A stretch of DNA of 64,000 bases from Providencia manganoxydans (GTDB lineage Bacteria > Pseudomonadota > Gammaproteobacteria > Enterobacterales > Enterobacteriaceae), in contig NZ_CP067099.1 of NCBI RefSeq assembly GCF_016618195.1, positions 3,100,001 through 3,164,000 of the forward strand. Reading direction: 5' to 3'. Positions 9,414 through 16,718 of this stretch are shown here, piece after piece. The notes under the pieces are model-generated. The model ran no database searches and had not been told where the DNA came from. It saw only the letters and a program-made list of their open reading frames with translations. Every line of letters begins with the position of its first letter. Position 1 is the stretch's first letter. Position numbers and translations under genes: made by a program.

Positions 9414-9441
9414 CATTACCATAATCATAACCATTTTTCAT

Positions 9442-9882
9442 TTATTGTGATAATAGTTGGTTTGCTTCTAATTCATCTATTTCACTTTTTATTTCTTGCA
9501 AATATTTATCACTAAATCCTTTAAACTTTATCACCCTTTTTGTTACTTTTCTTCCTTCTCCAGACACACCAACAGTAAAGGATGAATCATCAGATTTTAA
9601 CCCAACATTTCCTTTTCCATTGACATCGTAGTATTCCTCTATTTCCACTTCATCCGCACACATAATACGTCTAGCGATGGATAACTCCTGCTCCACTTTC
9701 GCTCTAGACTGAAGAATGAATGATTCAAGCTCACTTCTTCGCGCGCTCTCCTCTAGCTCGTCAGTTGTATTATTTTCTGTATTAGATAGAGCATCATATA
9801 ATTTATAAATGGAATAGCCTGGAATAGCCATATATTTTAAAACCTCAACAACGGGAGAATCTTTATCTTCATTAGTAGCCAT
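9442..9882 (-). CDS. hypothetical acidic protein
   Basis: I do not recognise this 146-aa protein. A short hydrophobic segment near the N-terminus (VVEVLKYMAIPGYSIYKLYDAL) is followed by an acidic, helical middle and a Lys-rich strand region. The start at 9882 has AAAGG eight bases before it, better than the ATG at 9906. It has A/T-rich base use and is set off by hairpins on both sides, which suggests an accessory gene inserted before the terminase genes. Confidence 0.6.
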   Translation of the reverse strand: MATNEDKDSPVVEVLKYMAIPGYSIYKLYDALSNTENNTTDELEESARRSELESFILQSRAKVEQELSIARRIMCADEVEIEEYYDVNGKGNVGLKSDDSSFTVGVSGEGRKVTKRVIKFKGFSDKYLQEIKSEIDELEANQLLSQ

Positions 9883-9978
9883 TGAAATAACCTTTTTGTA
9901 GTTCAAATAATTAAGCTTTAACTGATAATCTCAAACATTTACTACAATTAACATTAAAATAAATTCCCCTAATAACAT

Positions 9979-9996
9979 AAAGGCCGCTGAGCGACC
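9979..9996 (-). terminator. weak hairpin after the gene at 10000-10209
   Basis: A minus-strand hairpin with stem GGTCGC/GCGGCC (one G-T pair), loop TCA and a short T run lies just after the stop codon. Confidence 0.4.
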
Positions 9997-9999
9997 TAT

Positions 10000-10209
10000 T
10001 CATTTCTTCTTGCCGCCTGAATACTTAATCGCCCATGCTTTAGCCACATTTAAGCAATCATCAAACAATCCACCTTTGCGACTTGCCTGTGAACTTTTGC
10101 GGTAGTGATCTAATGCCATGTTGCTAGCCATCTGAGCGATAGATAAAGAAAAGCCGAGCTTCTTTAACTCGGCCTGTACGTTTTTCTCTATAAATTGTTC
10201 AGCATTCAT
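10000..10209 (-). CDS. small basic hypothetical protein
   Basis: A 69-aa protein with an N-terminal helix, a Ser/Arg-rich linker (YRKSSQASRKGG) and a basic C-terminus. It overlaps the upstream BRO-N gene by 4 bases, so the two are probably translated together. Function unknown. Confidence 0.6.
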   Translation of the reverse strand: MNAEQFIEKNVQAELKKLGFSLSIAQMASNMALDHYRKSSQASRKGGLFDDCLNVAKAWAIKYSGGKKK

Positions 10210-10784
10210 GCGGGTTCTTCTCCGTTTGGAAAATCACCCATATCAGGAAGTGCTATTTGTGATAACTCAGCAATCGCCTTTTCAACTTCTCTAATTTTTT
10301 TAAGGTGTCGCTTACGAATAGTCATGCTTTTACTTCCTGGTCTTCCAAATGTTTCCATAGACCATTCATTTTCTTTTACTACTCTATTTTGCATTTCACT
10401 TAATGTGACTTGCTTTAAATTATCCAGATCCATTAGAGATAAATTGGGTTGAGATTCTTTTTCAATGAGATCTAGTAGCCATTTTCGCAATGCCTTTGCC
10501 ACCTTGGTATCAGCCAACATACCTAGCAAATGCGCACCTCTAGATGAGAACACGCGAGTTCTATTATACTGTATCTCATTGTTTTTATTGCGAGAGGTCG
10601 CCGTGACCACTTGCGTCATCTCGTGATTAAACTCATCTTTATTTCGATTATAGAGCCTATTAACGGACTTCTCATCAGCATACTCAAGAAGTTCAGCCAT
10701 ATGCTTACTTGTAAACCATATTTTCCCATCACCATTATCGAATGGGATAACTTCATTGCCTTTAAAAACTAATTTATCTGACAT
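10206..10784 (-). CDS. BRO-N domain antirepressor-like protein
   Basis: A 192-aa protein whose first 110 residues form a BRO-N (Ant-type) DNA-binding domain: IWFTSKHMAELLEYADEKSV, then TRVFSSRGAHLLGMLADTKV and ALRKWLLDLIE. The rest is a charged helical tail without a known C-terminal partner domain. BRO-N proteins often act as phage antirepressors or regulators. The position inside the late region, after a terminator, is unusual for an antirepressor. RBS AAGGACAG precedes the ATG at 10784. Confidence 0.75.
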   Translation of the reverse strand: MSDKLVFKGNEVIPFDNGDGKIWFTSKHMAELLEYADEKSVNRLYNRNKDEFNHEMTQVVTATSRNKNNEIQYNRTRVFSSRGAHLLGMLADTKVAKALRKWLLDLIEKESQPNLSLMDLDNLKQVTLSEMQNRVVKENEWSMETFGRPGSKSMTIRKRHLKKIREVEKAIAELSQIALPDMGDFPNGEEPA

Positions 10785-11098
10785 GATACTGTCCTTACTT
10801 AGTAATGAACCCTTGCCACATAGGAAATCAGCCCATCGAAGCAGTATCAGCTATAACTGATCCCCTCAAAGGCTCATTCCTAAATAACGGTTCGATGTTT
10901 TTAGATGTGTGTGCATGTGGTGCACAGGGTGAAATGCGGATGCAAAAAAGCCACCAGCGGTTAACTGATGGCTATTTGGAATATTATTCTATGTTTATTT
11001 ATATGGGTCTCGTAAATTCCGAGACTGGCAATAATAAATATTTATATAAAATCCTATCAATGCTACTCAATGAATAGCATTTGTAGAATTAAATAAAA
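10785..11098. other. intergenic region with a terminator; no supported gene
   Basis: This 314-base stretch separates the lysis cassette from the BRO-N gene. It contains a plus-strand reading frame of 90 codons, but that frame crosses a terminator hairpin and has no Shine-Dalgarno, so I do not call it. A promoter for the BRO-N gene would be expected here; I cannot name one with confidence. Confidence 0.5.
10940..10973 (-). terminator. terminator after the lysis cassette
   Basis: A minus-strand hairpin with stem AGCCATCAG and CTGGTGGCT (one mismatch or wobble) and a loop around GTTAACCG is followed by six T. It ends transcription from the lysis genes. Confidence 0.7.
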
Positions 11099-11356
11099 TC
11101 AATCTTTAAGTATCCTGATGAGAGAAAATACTGAAGTTATAAGCACGGCAGATAAAGTAAGAACTAACCAGTAATCCAAAGGAAGGTCAAACTTTATCCA
11201 CATATACATGGCATCTGCTATATAGGTAATCATTGCTGCTGATATTAAAATAAAAAACAACAAAAAATGTTTATATGTAACCTTGGATTTTATTTGATGC
11301 CGAATCAGTACTACACAGGCAAATAGAACAAAAATAAAAACTAAAGTATCACGCAT
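11099..11356 (-). CDS. small membrane protein, function unknown
   Basis: An 85-aa protein with three hydrophobic stretches: residues about 4-18 (LVFIFVLFACVVLI), 30-48 and 62-80. It follows the Rz1 gene in the lysis cassette and precedes a terminator. It may be a further lysis or superinfection factor, but this is inferred from position. The ATG at 11356 is chosen over a TTG four codons upstream because GAGAG lies before it. Confidence 0.55.
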   Translation of the reverse strand: MRDTLVFIFVLFACVVLIRHQIKSKVTYKHFLLFFILISAAMITYIADAMYMWIKFDLPLDYWLVLTLSAVLITSVFSLIRILKD

Positions 11357-11419
11357 ATATACTCTCAAATGAATAACAATTAAATACAGTATATATGCTA
11401 CTAACTAGATTATCTTAAA

Positions 11420-11713
11420 TTATCTTGCTCTTTCTGCCTCAATCTCTCGAATGGCTTTCTTATCTAAATTGCACTTTGCAATTGAATTCATCGCATCTAC
11501 TAGCAACTGTGGCATATCTTTCCAGTCCATTTTTTCTGGGATATCAGGTTGCTCACAATCAGCGGTTAGATGTGGGGGCAATGGAACCGGCTGAACGGGA
11601 ATCAATTTCTCTTTTGTAGCTCCGCAACTCACTAACAACATCATTGGGAACAGCAGTATTAGCGCACTCATTGTCTTTGAGTGCTGTTTTGATAACAGTC
11701 TTAACTTTGACAT
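11420..11713 (-). CDS. Rz1: Rz1-like outer-membrane spanin lipoprotein
   Basis: A 97-aa lipoprotein with hydrophobic signal (ALILLFPMMLLVSC) ending in a lipobox Cys, then a Pro-rich stretch (PVQPVPLPPHL), as usual for o-spanins. It starts inside the Rz gene in another frame and runs past its end, the classic overlapping spanin arrangement. Together with Rz it would fuse inner and outer membranes at the end of lysis. GAGG lies nine bases before the ATG at 11713. At 97 residues it is longer than lambda Rz1. Confidence 0.85.
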   Translation of the reverse strand: MSKLRLLSKQHSKTMSALILLFPMMLLVSCGATKEKLIPVQPVPLPPHLTADCEQPDIPEKMDWKDMPQLLVDAMNSIAKCNLDKKAIREIEAERAR

Positions 11714-11951
11714 GTTCTGAGTCCTCAAATTGCTTTGCTTTGATGTTGTCGAGTGATGTTTGATAGTGAAGAGTAATTGCTGATTGAGTTACTCTGTTCA
11801 GTAGCTGACTTGTCGATAGTTTGCTGTTTAGCGATTTGTTTTCACTTGTTAGTTTCTGATTCTCAGTAATAGTCCAATTAAGGACACCGCCGAGGATCAT
11901 CACACCAACTAATGTAAAAACTTGCATTTTCCAGTTCACAACAAGCTCCAC
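11559..11951 (-). CDS. Rz: Rz-like inner-membrane spanin
   Basis: A 130-aa i-spanin: one N-terminal membrane segment (VFTLVGVMILGGVLNWTI, about residues 11-28) and a helical periplasmic domain. It overlaps the endolysin stop by 16 bases and contains most of Rz1 in another frame. The first codon is GTG at 11951; an ATG eight codons later (11927) is a possible alternative. Confidence 0.85.
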   Translation of the reverse strand: MELVVNWKMQVFTLVGVMILGGVLNWTITENQKLTSENKSLNSKLSTSQLLNRVTQSAITLHYQTSLDNIKAKQFEDSEHVKVKTVIKTALKDNECANTAVPNDVVSELRSYKREIDSRSAGSIAPTSNR

Positions 11952-12364
11952 GCTTTTTCGAACGTAGCCTCACTGTAGGGCTGATAACCCAACTCAACAC
12001 TGACTATTGCCGTTGCTAATGCGATGCCTGTTTTCTTATCGCTAGTATTGATGTGATCATTGATTCCGACACCGATAGACGCAGCGGCACGATTAATATA
12101 ACCGGAAGTATTGTTTTCAATGGGTGGGGCATATTTGTTAATAATTGCTGCTACAGAATTCAGTCCATATTTACGCTGGTAAGTTTGCAGTAACTTATAG
12201 ATAGCTCGAATACCATACTCAGCAGTGACAAAGCGACAAAAGCGTTTTTCTATAGAAGGATCATGTGGTAGCTGGCCTTGCCATTTGTTAGCGGGGTTGT
12301 AGTCAATATTACCAGGGTTATTGTTACGCTCACCACGTGCGATTTTTCGTTGCTGATTATTCAT
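11936..12364 (-). CDS. endolysin (muralytic enzyme, lysozyme-like fold)
   Basis: A 142-aa protein with the N-terminal motif RGERNNNPGNI, in which the Glu at about residue 12 is the likely catalytic acid, followed by RFVTAEYGIRAI. This pattern is found in phage peptidoglycan-cleaving proteins akin to PRD1 P5-type and transglycosylase-like endolysins. It has no signal sequence, so a holin must release it; two holin-like genes lie just upstream. It overlaps Rz. Confidence 0.75.
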   Translation of the reverse strand: MNNQQRKIARGERNNNPGNIDYNPANKWQGQLPHDPSIEKRFCRFVTAEYGIRAIYKLLQTYQRKYGLNSVAAIINKYAPPIENNTSGYINRAAASIGVGINDHINTSDKKTGIALATAIVSVELGYQPYSEATFEKAWSLL

Positions 12365-12373
12365 ATAGCCGCC

Positions 12374-12730
12374 TTAACGAAGAAAAGGCCGCTTAATAAG
12401 CAGCCAGAGTGATTTTAGTTTTTCGAAGAAATGACGGATAACAACAACTGACATGATGTTTCCACCCGCCGAGAAGATCACCAGAAACATAACACCGTTA
12501 AATAAGACATCCGATGGTGCTGACACTCGGTCACCAACGGTTGTTTCATAGACCTTGTAGATCCAGCAAATAAATAACGCTGTGCCCACAATAGAATCAC
12601 GAAACTTTTTATAGCGACAAAGAAACACAGTGACTGCTGAGCCTGTCATAAACAGTATGTCAGTAGCACCGAGTGGATTCTGTTTACACCAGCTAATGAT
12701 GTCATTACCAAATAAGAGAAGGTTTTCCAT
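12374..12730 (-). CDS. holin-like membrane protein
   Basis: A 118-aa protein with predicted membrane segments near residues 20-38 (ATDILFMTGSAVTVFLC), 46-62 and 76-98, and a basic C-terminus (KRPFLR). It lies directly before the endolysin gene, the position of a holin or antiholin. The ATG overlaps the previous stop by one base, so both membrane proteins are coupled. Confidence 0.65.
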   Translation of the reverse strand: MENLLLFGNDIISWCKQNPLGATDILFMTGSAVTVFLCRYKKFRDSIVGTALFICWIYKVYETTVGDRVSAPSDVLFNGVMFLVIFSAGGNIMSVVVIRHFFEKLKSLWLLIKRPFLR

Positions 12731-13143
12731 TAGGAGCCTCCTTTATTGCGCCAGTCTTTTATCGCTTGAGTGATGGTGCTGAAGTTCTTATCTATCGATG
12801 TCATGATCCGGCTAAATAGCTTTCTCAAATTATCCTTGTTTGCCATTAAGACGAGAACGGGGATCAATAGTGCTGAAATAGCAATCGCCGTTATCTTAGG
12901 GCTAATATCCCAATTCCATATCTGTGCAATAACATCTGATGCTTCTTTAGCGATTAATATCCCTGCACCAAGTGCAAGAATGAAATGTAAGATTTTTCGC
13001 CGGTTATTGTCTTTTGATGCAATAACGGAAGCTGAGGCACCAATAATCGCCCCAAGAACTACACCATAGTCGGCACCCACGAGGAGACCGCCCATAGCGC
13101 CACCGCCAGCAGCACCGAGGGTGATACCTAATGATGTGCTCAT
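12730..13143 (-). CDS. second holin-like membrane protein
   Basis: A 137-aa protein starting with Gly/Ala-rich membrane segments (LGAAGGGAMGGLLVG and VVLGAIIGASASVIA) followed by two more hydrophobic stretches (about 50-65 and 85-100) and a basic tail. It is first in the lysis cassette, before another holin-like gene, so the pair may be holin and antiholin. Which is which cannot be told from sequence. Confidence 0.65.
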   Translation of the reverse strand: MSTSLGITLGAAGGGAMGGLLVGADYGVVLGAIIGASASVIASKDNNRRKILHFILALGAGILIAKEASDVIAQIWNWDISPKITAIAISALLIPVLVLMANKDNLRKLFSRIMTSIDKNFSTITQAIKDWRNKGGS

Positions 13144-13212
13144 TTGTGTTTCTCTTAGTTAATAGAAAGCCACCAGCAATAGAGGCTAGATTTAGATTAT
13201 TGAAATGAATTG

Positions 13213-13386
13213 TTATTTAGAGTCAGGACGCTTATCAGTAAGTTTAATGAACGTTGGAATGGTAGATTCATCACCCATATAGCCCTCAAGGCGACCTTCT
13301 TTATCATAACTGGCCATTCCCCCATTAAAGGTTAACGAGATAACCTTATCTGATATAGTGATCATCATGATATTTGTAAGATCCAT
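13213..13386 (-). CDS. 57-aa hypothetical protein
   Basis: A small gene with a very strong Shine-Dalgarno (AGGAGG) before the ATG at 13386. The product (MDLTNIMMITISDK at the start, TDKRPDSK at the end) is a compact beta-rich protein with no membrane segment. It lies between the lysis cassette and the gene at 13410, on the same strand, so it is probably in the late operon. Function unknown. Confidence 0.6.
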   Translation of the reverse strand: MDLTNIMMITISDKVISLTFNGGMASYDKEGRLEGYMGDESTIPTFIKLTDKRPDSK

Positions 13387-13409
13387 ACTCCCTCCTAAGG
13401 AGCTACTAG

Positions 13410-13691
13410 TTAACTTGCCGTTCCTTCATTTATTGAGCACTCTAGGCTGAAAACCTCATTGCGGTATCGTTGGATAACATCTTTAATCGCTTCCTGCTGG
13501 GTGAGACTGAAGGTTTCCCATAATTGAGCGATAGCTTCATCCAAATAAGACCATTTAAACTCGTCAGACTCTGAATGCTTGCTCAACTCATTAATAATAA
13601 TGGCGTTATTTGGTTCGTTTAAATTACCAATAACAATTCGCTTACGACCTATTTTATCTAAAGCAACTATAGTGTTATGTTCATCTTTCAT
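13410..13691 (-). CDS. 93-aa hypothetical protein, divergent from the HEPN-like gene
   Basis: The frame extends further upstream but the ATG at 13691 is preferred, because beyond it the sequence overlaps the opposite gene. The product has an N-terminal beta part (IVALDKIGRKRIVIGN) and a helical acidic C-terminal part with FKWSYLDEAIAQLWETF. The start codon faces that of the gene at 13720 across 28 bases. No family recognised; possible partner of the divergent gene is inference. Confidence 0.55.
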   Translation of the reverse strand: MKDEHNTIVALDKIGRKRIVIGNLNEPNNAIIINELSKHSESDEFKWSYLDEAIAQLWETFSLTQQEAIKDVIQRYRNEVFSLECSINEGTAS

Positions 13692-13719
13692 GATGGCGTC
13701 CAAAAAGGTAAAAGTGACA

Positions 13720-14274
13720 ATGAATGAACAAATAATGAAAAAGCTATTTTTCAACCGAGATGAGACATTTGATTCATTAATTACAATATGTGAAAACAAT
13801 AATCCTTTGATAACTGTTTTAACATTGCATTTAACATGCGAAAGCTTTCTTGAGGCATATATATGCGCACACTTGGAAATTGAAGACTTATTTTCTGAAT
13901 CTCCAAATAATAAAGAAGATGTTAAATTTAGAATGTCATTTGAGCATAAAGCTAAACTTGCGCAAAGACTCGGCATGCCAAAAGCTGCCTATAACGCATT
14001 CGAAATACTGGGGCAAATAAGGAATCAATTTGCACATCGGCTCCTTCAATCTGAAATACCCGATTCTTATATAGGTAATCTGTACTCGCTCATAAATTCA
14101 ATACCTAACCACGGCAATGACTTAGATTTGAATGATGAAGGTATTAGATATTACTCTAAAGAAGGGGTTGAACAATTTGCTCACAAATTCAATGATGAGC
14201 AGACCCCAAAATCAATGAAGCTTCTAGTCGCTTTCTTTTCTTTAATCAGAAGAGTTAGCCCAGCAGCCGAATAA
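13720..14274 (+). CDS. HEPN/MltR-like accessory protein
   Basis: A 184-aa, all-helical protein transcribed against the late operon, so an accessory (moron) gene. Residues about 100-110 read LGQIRNQFAHRLL, in which RNQFAH fits the R-x4-H motif of HEPN domains, as in some toxin RNases and MltR-like proteins. The ATG at 13720 is chosen because upstream codons fall in the opposite gene; the Shine-Dalgarno (AAGG) is weak. Base use is A/T-rich. RNase activity is only inferred, since many HEPN-fold proteins are inactive. Confidence 0.6.
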   Translation: MNEQIMKKLFFNRDETFDSLITICENNNPLITVLTLHLTCESFLEAYICAHLEIEDLFSESPNNKEDVKFRMSFEHKAKLAQRLGMPKAAYNAFEILGQIRNQFAHRLLQSEIPDSYIGNLYSLINSIPNHGNDLDLNDEGIRYYSKEGVEQFAHKFNDEQTPKSMKLLVAFFSLIRRVSPAAE

Positions 14275-14574
14275 TTAAAAATAAATCTCAGTTGTTCGAG
14301 GTAACCGCCGAGCAACTGAACCTTCTGAGATTGAAATTTCCAGACTGTTCAACTGAAATAATTTTTGGAATATTTTGTTGTTCGAAATGGTGTTGTGGAG
14401 GCATACACTGAGAATGTATGCATTCAGGTTCCCCATGGCGTGTGTGCTTCTATCCTGATAAGTACAGTAGCCCATGCGAGTTAGCCAATCAGCCTTGGCA
14501 TTCTCCACAATGAAAACCCTACTCGCTTTAATGCCGCTATGTGCAAGATAGAAGCTAGTAAATAGAGTTTTCAT
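14275..14574 (-). CDS. hypothetical protein, faintly Icd/Ash-like
   Basis: A 99-aa frame whose start (MKTLFTSFYLAHSGIKASR) and later MGNLNAYILSVCLHNT recall small prophage proteins annotated as Icd- or Ash-like host division inhibitors. The likeness is recalled, not tested. There is no clear Shine-Dalgarno. Its stop lies right after the convergent gene at 13720-14274. Could be a chance frame. Confidence 0.35.
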   Translation of the reverse strand: MKTLFTSFYLAHSGIKASRVFIVENAKADWLTRMGYCTYQDRSTHAMGNLNAYILSVCLHNTISNNKIFQKLFQLNSLEISISEGSVARRLPRTTEIYF

Positions 14575-14705
14575 TGTGCAAATGAAATTAATCGAATAGC
14601 AATCATTAGATATAGACTATTTTATTTTTTAAATTAATGGGTTATATTCAAATTTCCAAAGTAAGTCCAGAGTAGTTATTGGAGTTTTATTGCTGATAGT
14701 GTTTT

Positions 14706-14735
14706 GCTGCCATCCCTAGGTGGTAGCATTTTTTT
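14706..14735 (+). terminator. plus-strand terminator
   Basis: Stem GCTGCCA/TGGTAGC (one G-T pair) followed by a run of seven T. It may stop transcription from the accessory gene at 13720-14274 or another plus-strand transcript before it reaches the late promoter. Confidence 0.65.
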
Positions 14736-14901
14736 ACCTATAAAAAAACCTCTAATAACGAGGCTAGATTAAAAGTAACAAACAGTTACATTAACTAACT
14801 CAATGTAACTTAAATAATCAAGGTTGTAGCACTTTATAATAATTTAATTTCTAATGAATTATTTAAGATAAAAACTCATAAACATTTTGTATTGCTTTCA
14901 C

Positions 14902-14928
14902 GCCAATCTCTTTAGGTTGGCTTTTTTT
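14902..14928 (+). terminator. second plus-strand terminator
   Basis: Stem GCCAATCT/AGGTTGGC (one G-T pair) followed by seven T. Confidence 0.65.
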
Positions 14929-15002
14929 CATCAAAACAGGACATTCAGTAACGCACTGCGAGCACAGTATAAATGATTGCAATTACCAATATCAAGAGTA
15001 AT

Positions 15003-15025
15003 AAAAACCCGCCATTGCTGACGGG
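15003..15025 (-). terminator. tR'-like terminator below the late promoter
   Basis: On the minus strand a 6-bp stem CCCGTC/GGCGGG (one G-T pair) with loop AGCAAT is followed by five T. It lies about 60-80 bases after the predicted late start, where lambdoid phages place the terminator overcome by Q. Confidence 0.7.
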
Positions 15026-15091
15026 TCTACACCGCAATCCAAGTTTACCTAGTATGGGACGCCACAATTGAGTGAAATACGGTGTATCTCC

Positions 15092-15119
15092 TATATAGGG
15101 ATGGTATTTGCTTTTTCAA
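15092..15119 (-). promoter_or_regulatory. candidate late promoter pR'
   Basis: On the minus strand TTGAAA (15119-15114) and TATATA (15097-15092) are separated by 16 bases, directing transcription toward the lysis and head genes. It lies just downstream of the Q-like gene and just upstream of a terminator, the lambda pR'-tR' layout. Confidence 0.6.
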
Positions 15120-15203
15120 GTCTCTGCTTGTTCAGTTATTGTGCATAACTACACATGTAACTCTGACCAAACGTAACAGCAAGTCTTATGTTTATTTTAG
15201 GTA

Positions 15204-15228
15204 TAATAAAGCCCCACCGAAGTGAGGC
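15204..15228 (-). terminator. terminator-like hairpin after the Q-like gene
   Basis: A minus-strand stem GCCTCAC/GTGGGGC with a UUCG loop is followed by TTTATTAT. It would end early rightward transcription after Q. Confidence 0.6.
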
Positions 15229-15305
15229 TCCAGAATCTGGTTAAGCCAACCTAAGAACAGTTAAGGCAGCTTACCTGATAAGTATGGTCCAGTTGGTCAT
15301 TACTG

Positions 15306-15809
15306 TCAATAGCAAAGTTCAGTTATTTTCCTAACTTTAGCTACACGTTTACGATTGTTAATTGCATTTCGAAGAGGTTCGTACAATAACCACTGGCAAG
15401 CTTTCAGTTTTTCGTCTACTTCACGTCGACAGGTTCGCAATGATGGAACCTTTATTTTCCCTCCTGACCTCGTGTTCATTTTGCGGGGATTTGCAACCTT
15501 ATGGTAGTAAGATGCTATCGAAAGTTTGGATGCTCCATGAGCGTAATAGCTGAGCAATATTTTATAAGCCTGTTCGTCAGTGGCGATGATTGAATCTACG
15601 ACCTGAGAAATCAACATTCCTTCATCGTCACTGCACATAGGTCTTGATGGTGTACCGCTTGGCTCTACTGTTCGCATGAATTTATAAATCATATTTATCA
15701 TCCGTACATTCGCTCTCCCCGAATGAACCCAAGCGCCCCACAATTCAAGCCATCCATTAAGCCAGTCGAATTGATCTTTCGTTAACTCTTTCTCTCCGAT
15801 GTAGCTCAT
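15306..15809 (-). CDS. Q-like late antiterminator (DUF1133 type)
   Basis: A 167-aa basic, helical protein resembling phage antitermination proteins of the Q/DUF1133 kind. Features are WLNGWLELWGAWVHSG near the N-terminus and a C-terminal helix-turn-helix-like block (SIASYYHKVANPRKMN then SLRTCRREVDEKLKACQWLL). It is the last gene of the rightward early operon, right before the predicted late promoter and terminator. It would let RNA polymerase read through into lysis and head genes. Confidence 0.75.
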   Translation of the reverse strand: MSYIGEKELTKDQFDWLNGWLELWGAWVHSGRANVRMINMIYKFMRTVEPSGTPSRPMCSDDEGMLISQVVDSIIATDEQAYKILLSYYAHGASKLSIASYYHKVANPRKMNTRSGGKIKVPSLRTCRREVDEKLKACQWLLYEPLRNAINNRKRVAKVRKITELCY

Positions 15810-16000
15810 TTAGCCCCCTTCGCATGTTTATACTTAGTCATCAGTCGACCATTTATAATCGCGTGGTCAAAACTAAATACATCACCAGAATATTTCTTGA
15901 CTGTTGCCCTATTGCAATTGAGTCGCCTTGCTACTTCACTCATGTTTCCGTGCGTCTTAACAAGCAACGCTGGAATAGTTGTTATTTCAGTCTGCATCAC
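15806..16000 (-). CDS. ninH: NinH-like Fis-type DNA-binding protein
   Basis: A 64-aa protein with a Fis-like helix-turn-helix: ITTIPALLVKTHGNMSEVAR then RLNCNRATVKKYSGD. This matches the NinH proteins of lambdoid phages, which lie in the nin region before Q. The start lies within the end of rusA and the stop overlaps the start of the Q-like gene by 4 bases. Confidence 0.75.
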   Translation of the reverse strand: MMQTEITTIPALLVKTHGNMSEVARRLNCNRATVKKYSGDVFSFDHAIINGRLMTKYKHAKGAK

Positions 16001-16352
16001 TTATCTCCCATATCGTGATATCCAGTGAGCCGCCTTTAACCCCCTCGCCACGCTTAATGCGGAAATCATCTATCTGCTCGTCGTCATCCCAAAAATTGGC
16101 GTGAGTAAGCGAATCGAAAACAGCTTTAGGCAAGTTATCGAGGTCTCTTTTTCGTTTGTCTGGGGGATTTGCTGTGATGACTATTTTGATGCGGGAAGTG
16201 GTTTTAATATCTAGGTTTTGCTGCTCTATGTAATCTGTTACTTGCTTTCGGTAATTTGTGCCTTTAGGTGATATGTAGTGCCTGCCTCTACAGTGTCGCC
16301 AGTAGGTATTATTACTCGGTGGCCACGGTAATTTAAGGTGATATTCATTCAT
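15987..16352 (-). CDS. rusA: RusA-type Holliday junction resolvase
   Basis: A 121-aa endonuclease of the RusA family, which cuts Holliday junctions during phage recombination. The N-terminal LPWPPSNNTYWRH and the acidic active-site block RDLDNLPKAVFDSL followed by WDDDEQIDDF carry the conserved Asp residues. It overlaps the neighbouring genes at both ends, a usual feature of this early operon. Confidence 0.9.
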   Translation of the reverse strand: MNEYHLKLPWPPSNNTYWRHCRGRHYISPKGTNYRKQVTDYIEQQNLDIKTTSRIKIVITANPPDKRKRDLDNLPKAVFDSLTHANFWDDDEQIDDFRIKRGEGVKGGSLDITIWEISDAD

Positions 16353-16639
16353 GCCTTAATCTTCCCCTCGCTTTGCAATATGGCCTGAGTTCGAATAACT
16401 CCCTCTAGGTGACATTGCTTTGCGTATTCAGCGTCCGTGATTCGCGTCCTGCGGTCTATTTCTTCATGGCAAGCACTACAAGCCCAAGCTATAAATAAAT
16501 CGCTAGGCTTGCATCCTGTGCCGCATAATCCAGCCATTCGATAATGAGCGCCTACCACAGTTTCAGAATTGCCATTGCACACTCCTGGTATTCTTACTTG
16601 GCACTCTCTGCCTTTTGCTTCTTTGCGTAAGTTAGCCAT
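16349..16639 (-). CDS. DUF1364 putative HNH-like nuclease
   Basis: A 96-aa protein of the DUF1364 group. It has Cys-rich N-terminal ECQVRIPGVCN, the core ETVVGAHYRMAG with conserved His, and CSACHEEID near residue 55, which together look like a metal-binding HNH-type nuclease. It lies in the nin-type region with rusA. It overlaps rusA by 4 bases. Confidence 0.8.
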   Translation of the reverse strand: MANLRKEAKGRECQVRIPGVCNGNSETVVGAHYRMAGLCGTGCKPSDLFIAWACSACHEEIDRRTRITDAEYAKQCHLEGVIRTQAILQSEGKIKA

Positions 16640-16718
16640 ATTTAACAGCCTCCACGAAAATACAAACAGCGGTAACTATTAAGCCAACAACAATACCGAA
16701 GAATAATTGTTTCTTCAT
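16632..16718 (-). CDS. 28-aa membrane peptide
   Basis: A tiny frame that begins in an ATGA overlap with the stop of the gene at 16715 and ends just inside the DUF1364 gene. The product is one membrane segment (MKKQLFFGIVVGLIVTAVCI and eight more residues). The coupling suggests it is real, but it is very short. Confidence 0.4.
   Translation of the reverse strand: MKKQLFFGIVVGLIVTAVCIFVEAVKYG

Larger units (their letters stand above)
14575..15305. other. late-promoter region with several hairpins
   Basis: This 731-base gap lies downstream of the Q-like gene. It holds a minus-strand promoter and terminator pair (see 15003-15119), a hairpin just after Q, two plus-strand terminators at 14706 and 14902, and an 8-bp inverted repeat GTTACATT/AATGTAAC at 14784-14808. 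A TATAAT lies at 14835-14840 on the plus strand about 90 bases before the terminator at 14902-14928, so a small plus-strand RNA is possible, though its -35 box is poor. No tRNA was seen. Confidence 0.6.

Noticed and set aside
10805..11077. Plus-strand frame of 90 codons between the lysis and BRO-N genes
   Set aside because: It crosses a clear minus-strand terminator hairpin, has no Shine-Dalgarno and a composition unlike a protein.
13692..13976. Upstream extension of the minus-strand frame at 13410
   Set aside because: It would overlap most of the HEPN-like gene on the other strand; the ATG at 13691 gives a compact divergent pair.
14575..15305. tRNA genes in the late-promoter gap
   Set aside because: No T-loop GTTCGA-type sequence or cloverleaf could be found on either strand.
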